NCBI RefSeq assembly: GCF_028274965.1
Contig: NZ_JAQCNO010000005.1
Coordinates: 1 to 64,000 of the forward strand
DNA from: Natronomonas sp.
Lineage (GTDB): Archaea > Halobacteriota > Halobacteria > Halobacteriales > Haloarculaceae
Length of the DNA stretch: 64,000 nucleotides
Reading direction: 5' to 3'
Position numbers and translations under genes: made by a program
Part shown: in pieces, positions 25,232-33,129 of the stretch
How the letters are laid out: every line of letters begins with the position of its first letter
How positions within the stretch are numbered: the first letter of the stretch is position 1
The notes under the pieces: generated by a model
Told to the model about the DNA's origin: nothing
The model's database searches: none
The model's input: only the letters and a program-made list of their open reading frames with translations

Positions 25232-26878
25232 TCACTCGACGAGCTTGTGGCGCTGGACTTTCCCCGAGGCGGTCGTCGGGAACGCGTCGCGAAACGCCAC
25301 CTCGCGGGGGTACTTGTACGCCGCCTCCCGCTCTTTGACGAACGCCTGGAGCTCCGCCGAGAGGTCCTCCGAGGGCTCGACCCCCTCGGTTAGCGTGACG
25401 AACGCCTTGATCGCCTGGCCCCGTTGGTCGTGATCGACGCCGACGACGACGGCGTCGCGTACCGTCCCGTGGTCGCGGAGACACTCCTCGACCTCGAGGG
25501 GACTCACGCGGTACCCGCTGGTGACGATGACGCTGTCGGCCCGCCCCTCGTAGTAGATGTACCCCTCCTCGTCGAACGAGCCCGCGTCGCCCGTCTTCAT
25601 CCACTCCCCGACGAACAGCTCGGCGGTCAGTTCGGGCTGGTTCCAGTAGTCGAGCAGCATCGAGGGGTCCGGGCGCCTGACGGCGATGTGACCGATCTCG
25701 CCGGGGGGCTTTCGCTCGCCGGTTTCGGGGTCGATGACGGCGACCTCGTGGCCGGGACACGGCTTACCGGTCGCCTCGCGGTTCTCCCCGATCAGCGCGC
25801 TGTTCGTTCCGATGAGGAAGTTACACTCCGTCTGTCCGTAGATCTCGTTGACGACCGCGTCCCACTCGTCCTCGACGAACGCGATGACGTCCTCGGTGAC
25901 CGTTTCGCCGCCGCTCGGCACGACCTCGACGTCGAGGTCGTACTCGGCGTGATCCGTCTCGCGCAGCATCCGCACCATCGTCGAGGTCAAAAGCGTGTTG
26001 GTGACGCCGTAGCGCTCTAAGACCTCGTAGACCGACTCCGGTTCGAACCGCCCGCCGTACCCGACCACCGGCTGTCCGTGGTACCACGCGCCCCAACACA
26101 CGGCGAAGAGGCCGCCGACCCACGACCAGCCCGAGGGGGTGTAGTGGACGGCGCCGTCCCCCGGGAACTCGTTTATCATCTGCCAGCCCGGGAGGTACCC
26201 CAGCAGCGACCGGTGGGCGTGGTGGGCGCCCTTGGGATCGCCGGTCGTCCCGCTCGTGTATATGATGTACGCGGACTCCTCGGCGTCGGTCTCGACGGTC
26301 TCGAACGCCGGCGACGCCGAGGCCGTCACGTCCTCCCAGGAGCGTCCCTCGGCGCTCGGGTCGCCCACGGTGAGGACCGTCTCGAGCGCGTCGAGTTCCC
26401 CCTCGAGTTCGGCCACCGTCTCCGCCTGCTCGTTGTCGACGATCGCCACCTCACTTCCGGAGTGTCCCAGCCGGTATCGCAGGCCCTCGGTGCCGTACAG
26501 CACCGAAAGCGGGACCGCAATGCCGCCCAACTGCAGGACGCCGAGGTTCGCGATCAGCGTCTCCGGCCGCTGGGGGAGCACTATCGCGACTCTGGTCCCC
26601 GGGCCGACGCCGAGATCGGCCAGCGCGTTCGAAACGCGGTTGGCGAGACGCTGGATCTGCCAGAACGTGTACGTCTCTTGGGTCCCGTCGCTGCCCTCGT
26701 AGAACAGCGCGACCCGCTGTTTGCCGTCGTCGCGACGCGCCCACCGGCCACAGAGGGCGTCGGCCATGTTGAACGTCTCCGGTACGTCCCACTCGAAGCC
26801 CTCGCACGCCGCCTCGTAGGTCTCGAATCGGCTGAGATCGACGTCCATTTGCGCCCCATCTTCGATCTCGGCGTTCAT
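25232..26878 (-). CDS. Acyl-CoA synthetase (AMP-forming, medium-chain/acetyl type)
   Basis: The 548-residue enzyme has the ANL superfamily motifs: A3 YTSGTTGDPKGAHHAH (residues ~216-231), A5 YGQTECN, A8 YYEGRADSVIVTSGYR, and the C-terminal catalytic lysine in PTTASGKVQRHKL. It activates a short or medium-chain acid to acyl-AMP and then acyl-CoA. A second Met (residue 11) is an alternative start. Its 5' end faces the 3' end of the monooxygenase gene, with an IS right-end remnant between, so both may be one transcription unit or the IS may have separated them. The chain-length preference is not known. Confidence 0.87.
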   Translation of the reverse strand: MNAEIEDGAQMDVDLSRFETYEAACEGFEWDVPETFNMADALCGRWARRDDGKQRVALFYEGSDGTQETYTFWQIQRLANRVSNALADLGVGPGTRVAIVLPQRPETLIANLGVLQLGGIAVPLSVLYGTEGLRYRLGHSGSEVAIVDNEQAETVAELEGELDALETVLTVGDPSAEGRSWEDVTASASPAFETVETDAEESAYIIYTSGTTGDPKGAHHAHRSLLGYLPGWQMINEFPGDGAVHYTPSGWSWVGGLFAVCWGAWYHGQPVVGYGGRFEPESVYEVLERYGVTNTLLTSTMVRMLRETDHAEYDLDVEVVPSGGETVTEDVIAFVEDEWDAVVNEIYGQTECNFLIGTNSALIGENREATGKPCPGHEVAVIDPETGERKPPGEIGHIAVRRPDPSMLLDYWNQPELTAELFVGEWMKTGDAGSFDEEGYIYYEGRADSVIVTSGYRVSPLEVEECLRDHGTVRDAVVVGVDHDQRGQAIKAFVTLTEGVEPSEDLSAELQAFVKEREAAYKYPREVAFRDAFPTTASGKVQRHKLVE

Positions 26879-26929
26879 AATACCGGGGGTGCCGGGCGGG
26901 GCGGGTTCTCACCCAATTCTGGGCGGAGG

Positions 26930-26991
26930 CCCCACTCTCAAGGAGCGAGTGGGTCCTTAGGCCCCAAGCGAAGTAGGGTAGGGTAGCTTAC
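26930..26991 (+). mobile_element. IS200/IS605 right end, copy 2 (solitary)
   Basis: The segment has CCCCACTCT (26930-26938) opposite AGGGTAGGG (26975-26983), the coding trace GPTLKER as in the other copies, and ends GTAGCTTAC at 26991. No LE or transposase gene is nearby, so it is a lone scar. The stem is weaker than in copies 1 and 3 (one mismatch and one G-U). Its TTA at 26988-26990 is read on the minus strand as the stop codon of the adjacent monooxygenase. Confidence 0.6.
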
Positions 26992-28658
26992 TCCGATCGG
27001 ACTCGCGCCGGCGAGTCCCGTATCGCGAACCCCTGATACCCGCCCGCCGCCTCCGCTTCGAGTTTCGAGGCGAAGGCGGGATACCCCCCGGGGTAGGGGA
27101 GGAACACGCTCGGCTTGCCGGGCACGTTGTCCCCCTGATACCACGACTCGGCGTCGGTGTACAGCGTTCTGTCCGCCACGTCGGAGGTGTGTTCGATCCA
27201 GTACTCGACGGACTCCCGTTCGACCTCGATGACGTCGCCGCCGTTTTCTTCGGCGTACTCGATGAGGTCGTAGATCCACTCGACTTGGTTCTCGATGCAG
27301 AGGACCTGGTTGGTTATCGGCGAGGGGCTCTGGGGCCCGGATATCATGAACATGTTGGGGAACTCGTCGATGACCATCCCGAGGTACGTCCGGGGACGGC
27401 TCCCCCACTTCGATTCGAGCGTCGTACCGCCCGTTCCGACGATCTCCATGTTGTTGTACGAGCCGGTGACGGCGTCGAACCCCGTCGCCAGCACGATCGC
27501 GTCGTGGGCGTACTCCGAGTCGGCGGTCGCGATGCCCTCCGGGGTCAGCCGCTGTATCGGCGCCTCGTCCACGTCAACCAACTCGACGTGGGGCTGTTTG
27601 ATCGTCTCGTAAAAGTCCCACCCGTACCGGTTGTTCTCGTAGTTGAGCGGCGGCCGCTTCGCGGCGTAGGGGTACCCCTCGGGTCTGAGCGCATCGATCA
27701 ACTCCGGATCGTCGAACCGCTGGGCGATCTTCGATCTGATGAACTCGCACACCCGCTCGTTCGTCGCCCGGTTCGAGAGGAGGTCCTCGAAGGCGGTCAG
27801 GAACTTGAACCCGCCCATCCGCCAGCGCTTCTCTAGGATGTGCTCCACCTCGGCGTCGGACAGCCCCTCCGCGGAGGGGAGATCGCTCTCGTAGGGGAAC
27901 CCGGAGTCGGTCGTCTTCGCTTGCTCCCACGTCTCGGCGAACCCGTCGTTCCACGCTTCCCACGCCGCGTCGCTTACCGGGTGGTTGTTGGCCGGGACGA
28001 TGTAGTTCGGCGTTCGCTGATACACCGTCAGGCGCTCTGCGTCCTCGGCTATCCGCGGGGCGATCTGAATCCCGCTCGAGCCCGTTCCGACGAGTCCGAC
28101 GCTCTGTTCGCGGAACGAGACCTCCTCGCGCGGCCACGTGGCCGTGTGGTACAACTCGCCGTCGAACCCGTCCATCCCGTCGAACTCCGGCACGTACGGC
28201 TCCGACAGGAAGCCGAGGGCCAAGACGACGTACCGACTCGTTGTCACCGCCCCGTCGTCGGTCGAGACCGCCCACGTCCCGGAGCTGGGATCGAACCGAA
28301 GCGACTCCACCTCCGTCCGGAAGCTGATCTCGTCTCTGACGCCGAGAAACTCCGAGGCGAACCGCAGGTACTCCAGTATCTCCCCCTGTTCGGGGTACCG
28401 CTCGGAGTACTGCCACTCGCTTCGCAGCGCGTCCGAGAACTGGTACTGATAGAGGTGGCTCTCGGTGTCGCAGCGAGCGCCGGGGTACCGGTTGTAGTAC
28501 CACGTCCCCCCGACGTCGTCCGCGCGCTCGATCCCCCGAACTGACAGCCCCTGCTCCCGCAGGTGGTAGATCGCGTAGATCCCGGCGAACCCTGCGCCGA
28601 CGACGACGGCGTCCGTATCGACGGGATCGCTCCTGGTGCCAGGCGACGAGGCCGACAT
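26988..28658 (-). CDS. Flavin-containing Baeyer-Villiger monooxygenase
   Basis: The 556-residue enzyme (start MSASSPGTRS) has two Rossmann motifs, GAGFAG (21-26, FAD) and GTGSSG (181-186, NADPH), and the type I Baeyer-Villiger fingerprint FDGELYHTATWP (residues 155-166, F-x-G-x3-H-x3-W-P). It would insert one oxygen next to a ketone carbonyl using NADPH and O2. The frame is open upstream to 28784 but that part lacks homologue character. Its stop codon comes from an adjoining IS right end. A promoter with a dyad precedes it. Possible relation to the acyl-CoA synthetase: both could act on a ketone's products; this is inference. Confidence 0.88.
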   Translation of the reverse strand: MSASSPGTRSDPVDTDAVVVGAGFAGIYAIYHLREQGLSVRGIERADDVGGTWYYNRYPGARCDTESHLYQYQFSDALRSEWQYSERYPEQGEILEYLRFASEFLGVRDEISFRTEVESLRFDPSSGTWAVSTDDGAVTTSRYVVLALGFLSEPYVPEFDGMDGFDGELYHTATWPREEVSFREQSVGLVGTGSSGIQIAPRIAEDAERLTVYQRTPNYIVPANNHPVSDAAWEAWNDGFAETWEQAKTTDSGFPYESDLPSAEGLSDAEVEHILEKRWRMGGFKFLTAFEDLLSNRATNERVCEFIRSKIAQRFDDPELIDALRPEGYPYAAKRPPLNYENNRYGWDFYETIKQPHVELVDVDEAPIQRLTPEGIATADSEYAHDAIVLATGFDAVTGSYNNMEIVGTGGTTLESKWGSRPRTYLGMVIDEFPNMFMISGPQSPSPITNQVLCIENQVEWIYDLIEYAEENGGDVIEVERESVEYWIEHTSDVADRTLYTDAESWYQGDNVPGKPSVFLPYPGGYPAFASKLEAEAAGGYQGFAIRDSPARVRSE

Positions 28659-28668
28659 GTTCTGTGAC

Positions 28669-28684
28669 TGTGTGCACGCACACA
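28669..28684. promoter_or_regulatory. Inverted repeat at the monooxygenase promoter
   Basis: TGTGTGC-AC-GCACACA, two perfect 7-bp arms. It lies between the gene start (28658) and a TATA-like ATTGTATT (28684-28691, read on the minus strand), so a bound regulator would cover the transcription start. Confidence 0.5.
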
Positions 28685-28979
28685 ATACAATTGTGGTCGT
28701 CGGTGACGTACCGCCCGGGGCGGTCGCCGATCCGGGCGAGAGCCGGTAGTGGTGGATCTTCGCCGCTTTCCGGAACGACCTCATCGTTGGGTCGCTGGCC
28801 GGCGATGGTATGTTCTGGCTCCGTCGAAACCCTCAAACGGTGGTATGTTGTATCGACTGTGCTGCATAGCGGGCGCGAACCCCGCACGAGGAACCGGTTC
28901 GACGGATGCAGTTGTGACCGCTCGATAGAGGGATTTCTCGAATCGCCCGATACACACGACGAGATCGAAGCCAGTTTCG

Positions 28980-29573
28980 TTACAACAGGCCACGGAGGCC
29001 GACCATCATCACGATAATAGCCAGCATAAACACGGTCTGGAGCAGGCCCCACTGTTGGGCTTTGGCGAACAACGCATCGATGCGTTCACCGTCGGGACTG
29101 TCCTTGTTGAGTTCAACCGCCATCTTCGTCGTGACGACGTGCAGTGGACCGAATCCGTTGACGAGCATCAGCACACTGATTCCGAGGGCCCCCCACAGCC
29201 ACACCGTGGGGTTTGCCCAGTAGCCCAACAGCGACGTGAGCCCGATTCCAGAGCCGATGACGCCGACGCTGAGCGGTTCAGCAACGGTAATCATCTTCGG
29301 GATCAGCCGATGATTGATAGCGCCCGCAGCCTCGTCGGGAGCGGCATCTAACGACGGGCCGAGAACGAACTTGAAAAAGAAATCGAGGCCGAACCAGAAC
29401 GCTCCGAGCGCGACGTGGGTGTAGAACATCAGAGACGTGATCCCTGACAGATACGCAAGAACTGGAGTGCCGATAGTAATGAGAACGGCAGCGATCGTGA
29501 ACTGCTTATCGGCCAACTCAACGACAATTCCGAGTTCTTCTCGGTGCGACGTCGGCGTGCTCGTTGTCGCCAT
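28980..29573 (-). CDS. Haloarchaeal four-helix membrane protein (DUF2269/CopD-like)
   Basis: The 197-residue protein (start MATTSTPTSHRE) has four or five transmembrane helices (FTIAAVLITIGTPVLAYLSG, HVALGAFWFGLDFFFKF, SVGVIGSGIGLTSLLGYW, WGALGISVLMLVNGFG, GLLQTVFMLAIIVMMVGL) and conserved histidines (THVALG, LHVVTT). It resembles CopD/DUF2269-type integral membrane proteins, which may bind metal or heme. The upstream region to 29800 is AT-rich and holds direct repeats CTGTCAGTTG (about 29675 and 29755). Third-position GC is lower than in its neighbours, suggesting acquisition. Function unknown. Confidence 0.7.
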   Translation of the reverse strand: MATTSTPTSHREELGIVVELADKQFTIAAVLITIGTPVLAYLSGITSLMFYTHVALGAFWFGLDFFFKFVLGPSLDAAPDEAAGAINHRLIPKMITVAEPLSVGVIGSGIGLTSLLGYWANPTVWLWGALGISVLMLVNGFGPLHVVTTKMAVELNKDSPDGERIDALFAKAQQWGLLQTVFMLAIIVMMVGLRGLL

Positions 29574-29808
29574 AGCACATTCGGTTTGTCCCAACCAAAT
29601 AATTCTACTGATGAGTTACTATATTCAATCAACGAACCCTCAACGGTACAGTTATTGGGTTCTTGCTCGTATCTGTCAGTTGATTCAACACGGAACGATC
29701 GGAACAAGTGAAATTCGTATATTACACACATTCTCCGTACTCTGCACACAGCTCCTGTCAGTTGTTGCGGATTTCAACGGGTCATATCTTCATTCGTTCG
29801 TCCCCGCG

Positions 29809-30282
29809 TCACCGACCGGTTTCGCTCCCGCTGGGCGTACAGGCGGCCGCCGAACACTCCCGACGGAGCGACCCGAGATGCGGACGGGCGGCGTCGGCGA
29901 TCGGAAACGTCCCGTCGATGTCGGCGGGCGCCCGTCCGTGCACGAGCCGACCGAAGCGGTCGCCGGCCGCCGCGTACGCCCGCTCCGCCCCGGCGACGAC
30001 GACCTCCGGAACCCCCCTGTCGCGGAGGAGCCGGCGGACCGTTCTCGTCCCGACGTGCACCGCGTCCGCGTCCGGATCGATCAGCGCGAACGCGAAGACG
30101 TGATCGCCGAACTGGGCCTCGAAGAACCGTCGGGCGGGGGCGGCGCGCCACGGCACGAGACGAACCGTCCCGGAGAAGCGCTCGACCCGGCGAGCCACCG
30201 CCCGAAACAGCCTGTTTCGCCCGTCGTAGATGAGAAACGAGTCGGACACAGGCGTACGTGTACCTCCGATCACTTGAGCCAC
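29809..30282 (-). CDS. DCC-family (thiol-disulfide oxidoreductase-like, DUF393) protein without CxxC
   Basis: The 157-residue protein fits DCC/DUF393 from LIYDGRNRLFRAVARRV onward, through VHVGTRTVRRLLRDRG and AAGDRFGRLVHG. The family usually starts YDGDCPFC; here the pair reads YDGRNRLF, so both active-site cysteines are absent. It cannot act as a thiol oxidoreductase and may be a structural relative. It is alone, with no partner gene. Confidence 0.6.
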   Translation of the reverse strand: MAQVIGGTRTPVSDSFLIYDGRNRLFRAVARRVERFSGTVRLVPWRAAPARRFFEAQFGDHVFAFALIDPDADAVHVGTRTVRRLLRDRGVPEVVVAGAERAYAAAGDRFGRLVHGRAPADIDGTFPIADAARPHLGSLRRECSAAACTPSGSETGR

Positions 30283-30461
30283 CCGGGGCTGTGCGGGGAC
30301 CGCTCACACGTGTATCGACCGATACCAGCGAGCGCGTCGCAACCCGACGGTGGTTCTCTGTCGAGACTCGGACGGTGCACGCTCAAAACCACTGATTCTG
30401 ACCGGTTCGGTGGCGAGGTAGCGGACCGGGGGAACGCCGCCGACGGCGGGGCTGTGCCGGC

Positions 30462-30719
30462 GTAAACCACGTCGTCCTCGACGTTGCCGACAAACTGGTG
30501 TATCTCTTCGACGAGGCGCCCTACGAGGCGGCGGGGTTGGTTGCTAACGTCGCGCCCGGATTCCTGCATTATGGCTTCGCCGTCCCCGATGTCGGTGCGG
30601 CGTGCGACGAGCTGCGCAATTCCGGCGGCGAATTTCTCATGGAACCGACGACGTTCGGCGATCTACAGGCGGGACAGGCCGAGTGCCCCGGGGTCAAGCC
30701 CCGAGTGAGGAGGCTGTAA
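30462..30719 (+). pseudogene. Internally deleted VOC (glyoxalase-like) gene
   Basis: The frame starts VNHVVLDVADKLVYLFDEAPYEAAGLVANVAPGFLHYGFAVPD, read in pieces: the VNHVVLDV strand is the first strand of a VOC module and FLHYGFAVPDVGAACDELRNSG is the start of the second half. The segment between them is much too short, the metal-binding end (E in the last strand) is missing, and the frame ends in IS-like sequence (GCCCCGGGGTCAAG hairpin at about 30686-30703). There is no usable start codon at the natural N-terminus. It is a decayed remnant. Confidence 0.55.
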
Positions 30720-30802
30720 TCTCGGCTAAACGTGTTCCGCTCGCTTGATGTCCTTATCACCGGACGGCATCTCCCGTCGTTAGACCGGCTGAGACAGAGC
30801 AC

Positions 30803-31180
30803 TCACTGGTCGTCCTCAGTATCGACGCTTGGATGCGACTCCCCAACCGTGTGTTCACGCCAAGCACTCCTGTCCTCCGGTCCGAGCTGTCCATTAAACA
30901 GGGTAGTCGCCCGCTCGTACCCGCTGTATCCCTCAAGACGTTCTTCATCGTCCGTCACTGCCCAGTACGTTGCCTTGTGCTCGACCAGCTCACGATCCTT
31001 CAACCGAGAGAGTGCCGTACTAACCGCGCCTTCGTCAAGACCGGTCTGAGACGCAATCTCGCGGGCCTTGAACGCAAAGTCGTCGTTTGCTATGAGGAAG
31101 CCATGGACCTGATTAGGGACCGAAAGATCGGCGAGCTCGTCCTCGCTCGTGTTCTCGAATGTGTCTCGGTCGATGAACAT
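30803..31180 (-). CDS. Winged-helix (MarR-like) protein, possible orphan antitoxin
   Basis: The 125-residue protein (FIDRDTFENTSEDELADLSV start) has a winged helix with FKAREIASQTGLDEGAVSTALSRLKDRELVEHK. I recall this family mostly next to a PemK/MazF-type toxin gene. Downstream here the expected partner is missing: only a 14-codon frame (MPSGDKDIKRAEHV) follows before IS-like sequence, so the toxin may have been lost. It is probably DNA-binding. The family-toxin link is from memory. Confidence 0.65.
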   Translation of the reverse strand: MFIDRDTFENTSEDELADLSVPNQVHGFLIANDDFAFKAREIASQTGLDEGAVSTALSRLKDRELVEHKATYWAVTDDEERLEGYSGYERATTLFNGQLGPEDRSAWREHTVGESHPSVDTEDDQ

Positions 31181-31190
31181 CGTTGAAAAT

Positions 31191-31540
31191 AGGTATGTCG
31201 TCTGCTGTAAACAGTGTTAGCTATGAAAGTCACGAAATTTTTGAAGATGAATCGCTGTCAATTGCGAAGACCGTATGCATCGGGCAGCCAGTCTCACCGA
31301 CTGTGTCTCCGGGAGAGCTGAGACCACGCCCGGTATAGAGGGCCTGAATGCGTGTTTCTGAACGAATTGGCGGAGAAAAATTGTTGTATACGACCCTGAA
31401 AGGTCAAGGAAGATGTGTATCTAGATCCAGTTCCAGCGGTCCCGAGTAGTTGAGATGGTACAATCACTCGCCGCGCTATTTTGATTTAGTACCGGAAACA
31501 CCAATAGTGGCCAATATATTTATAAATAGTTTCTGTAACG
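31191..31540. other. AT-rich intergenic region, no gene seen
   Basis: The 350 bp between the two winged-helix genes are AT-rich and contain only short frames. A TATA-like cluster (AATATATTTATAAATAG, about 31513-31529) lies in its last third. I see no tRNA or IS ends with confidence. Confidence 0.4.
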
Positions 31541-31545
31541 TCTCC

Positions 31546-31890
31546 TCACCCACCGGCTGCGTTCAGCGCACTGTTCAGCTCGAAAAGCTCCTGAACGGCA
31601 TCGCTCTTGGCGACCTGATACCGGCGGGGTGACGAGTTCGCTACTCCCTCGACGATCTCGGTTTCTACCAGAAGGTCGATGTACTTACTCACTGTCTGCC
31701 GGGTAACGCCAGCATGATCCGCGAGCTCCGTCTTGGTGAACTCTCGGCCTGGCGGGAGCGTGAGAATGGCGTCAATGAGGATTGGGACACTCTCGTGCTG
31801 AAAGAGATACAAGACGCCGCTCGGATTCTCCAGGCGGGCTTCCTTGGTGTCCTTCTCCGCTGCTGGATGCTTCTGAGGTGACTCGCTCAT
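31546..31890 (-). CDS. Winged-helix DNA-binding protein
   Basis: The 114-residue protein has a winged helix (REFTKTELADHAGVTRQTVSKYIDLLVETEIVEG) after an acidic N-terminus. Its C-terminus (VQELFELNSALNAAGG) is a helix likely to dimerise. It is divergent from a conserved 105-residue protein across 94 bp, and a perfect 16-bp palindrome lies in between, a likely binding site for autoregulation. I recognise no exact family. Confidence 0.7.
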   Translation of the reverse strand: MSESPQKHPAAEKDTKEARLENPSGVLYLFQHESVPILIDAILTLPPGREFTKTELADHAGVTRQTVSKYIDLLVETEIVEGVANSSPRRYQVAKSDAVQELFELNSALNAAGG

Positions 31891-31933
31891 ACTGCTGGTT
31901 TATCGGTGATAATACATAACTGTTGTCCCGGGC

Positions 31934-31949
31934 GTTAATGCGCATTAAC
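31934..31949. promoter_or_regulatory. Perfect 16-bp palindrome GTTAATGCGCATTAAC
   Basis: GTTAATGC and GCATTAAC are exact reverse complements with no spacer. It is in the 94-bp gap between two divergent genes (31890 and 31985), the place where a homodimeric winged-helix regulator would bind. Confidence 0.6.
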
Positions 31950-31984
31950 ACACTCTTATCAAAGAGGCATAGAAAAAAAGGAAC

Positions 31985-32302
31985 ATGCGTAAGCCGTCGG
32001 TGAAATGTGCGCTCCTTGCAGCAATGATAGCCGAGCATCGGTGGGGCTCGCCTATCGTTGAAGAGAACCTCCTCTCTATTGCTGCTATCGAGACGAGTGA
32101 CTACCCCACCGCCAGCGACGTCTTCGACGAGCTGCGTTCCAAGTCCTACATCACGAATCAAGGGAATCGGGGAATCGAACTCGACAACAGCGAGTTCGGT
32201 CACCTAGCCGATGTCCTCTACCACGAGTGCGACTGGGAACCGTTTGAGATCAAAAGCCGTCTGAAACACTACGAGGGCTGGGAAACCCACGACTGGGCGT
32301 GA
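31985..32302 (+). CDS. Conserved haloarchaeal protein of unknown function, 105 aa
   Basis: The protein (MRKPSVKCALLAAMIAEHRWGSPIVEENLL) appears conserved over its whole length, including the C-terminal HECDWEPFEIKSRLKHYEGWETHDWA region. It has a helical first half that could be a degenerate winged helix. It has no catalytic motif. Divergent pairing with a winged-helix gene suggests a regulated unit, possibly toxin-antitoxin-like, but this is inference. Confidence 0.7.
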   Translation: MRKPSVKCALLAAMIAEHRWGSPIVEENLLSIAAIETSDYPTASDVFDELRSKSYITNQGNRGIELDNSEFGHLADVLYHECDWEPFEIKSRLKHYEGWETHDWA

Positions 32303-32366
32303 CCGTCTTCAGTCACTCTCAAGAGTGGCAACAATATCGGAGAGATCGAAGAGCCGGAGGTCATCA

Positions 32367-32477
32367 ACGCCTGTGGAGACTGCGCTCCCTGTGGATACGC
32401 CTGTATCTGCAAAGCGCGTCGTGGAAGCAGGATGCCCTACCCTCAAGGAGCGAACCGCGTCAGCCGTGAGCGAGTAG
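32367..32477 (+). pseudogene. TnpB C-terminal tail remnant
   Basis: The frame gives TPVETALPVD, then SAKRVVEAGCPTLKER and SAVSE with a stop at 32475-32477. I recognise this as the usual C-terminal end of haloarchaeal IS1341-type TnpB. Only the last ~36 codons remain; the RuvC domain and the rest are gone. It overlaps the RNA-like right end (32435-32496), as expected from tnpB 3' ends. A minus-strand tail (FDLSDIVATLESD, to 32309) sits just upstream and may be a truncated host gene. Confidence 0.7.
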
Positions 32478-32496
32478 GGTAGGGTAGGGTAGTTCA
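32435..32496 (+). mobile_element. IS200/IS605 right end, copy 3, with RNA-like hairpin
   Basis: CCCTACCCT (32435-32443) pairs perfectly with AGGGTAGGG (32476-32484). Relative to copy 1, one pair is C-G in copy 1 and T-A here, a compensatory change. The element ends GTAGTTCAC at 32496. TAGGGTAGGGTAGGG is repeated at 32475-32490. Together with copies 1 and 2 it shows the same stem, PTLKER coding trace and GTAGnTnAC end. Confidence 0.65.
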
Positions 32497-32584
32497 CCTC
32501 TAATGACAGATGATTCCGGCAGCGTGTCGGAAGTTGTGCATCGAATCATGCGCTAGTGGCTCTTGTAAAAATGCGAGTACAAAC

Positions 32585-32715
32585 TTGACATCCTCCTCCG
32601 CGTAAACGTGGAGGAATCCTGAGCGTTGGAGATTTCAGGTTTGCAGTCTCACCGAACCCCAAACGGTGAGAATCCGTGTGAGGTTCACGGACTGTGGCGG
32701 GTGGGACTGCTGGGA
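32585..32715. mobile_element. IS200/IS605-type end with hairpin
   Basis: TCCTCCGCG (32594-32602) and CGTGGAGGA (32607-32615) form a 9-bp stem with one G-U pair and a 4-nt loop, followed by sequence I associate with haloarchaeal IS200/IS605 ends (ACTTGACATCC, GGAATCCTGAG). No intact transposase gene joins it. The following stretch to about 33000 holds short hydrophobic frames (for example WGGQAAIVGLIGIALFPA) that may be debris of a lost membrane-protein gene. Confidence 0.5.
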
Positions 32716-33062
32716 GTGCCAAGCCCCCGGTACTCCTATCCTCTATCATATAGGGACTCTCGGAGTTGTTTTTATCTCGGGGAGTCCGGCAGATCTCGAC
32801 GGACTTGGAGTTACTTCTGTGGTGCGTACAGCAGTCGGGCACTGCATCGATTCATTATAAGAACCGACCGTTCACCTGACTGGTTCCGATTATTGTCTCA
32901 TTGCTTGGGGCGGACAGGCCGCCATCGTAGGATTGATCGGAATCGCTCTGTTCCCAGCCTGATTCCTACCTGTACGTAGGATTGCCTGTCAGTTTAAATT
33001 ACGGACTGTCAATCTCAGCGTGGCTATTGCAGCGTAGATTGACTCTGAGTTGTCGGATTCAT

Positions 33063-33082
33063 CCTGCGGCTGAAGCCGCAGG
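33063..33082. repeat. Hairpin end of the tnpA remnant
   Basis: CCTGCGGCT-GA-AGCCGCAGG forms a perfect 9-bp stem with a 2-nt loop. It lies just past the 3' end of the tnpA remnant (minus strand), where IS200-type elements carry their right-end hairpin recognised by the Y1 transposase. Confidence 0.65.
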
Positions 33083-33129
33083 TATTCTCCTTGAGATTTA
33101 TAAGGTCGCAAACGCAGTCAACCCGGCAA

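Noticed and set aside
32475-32495. Telomere- or CRISPR-like GGGTA repeats
   Set aside because: Only three tandem units inside an IS right end; no spacers or further repeats in the window.
32309-32497. 62-codon minus-strand gene
   Set aside because: Most of it is antisense of the TnpB tail; only the last ~16 codons could be real.
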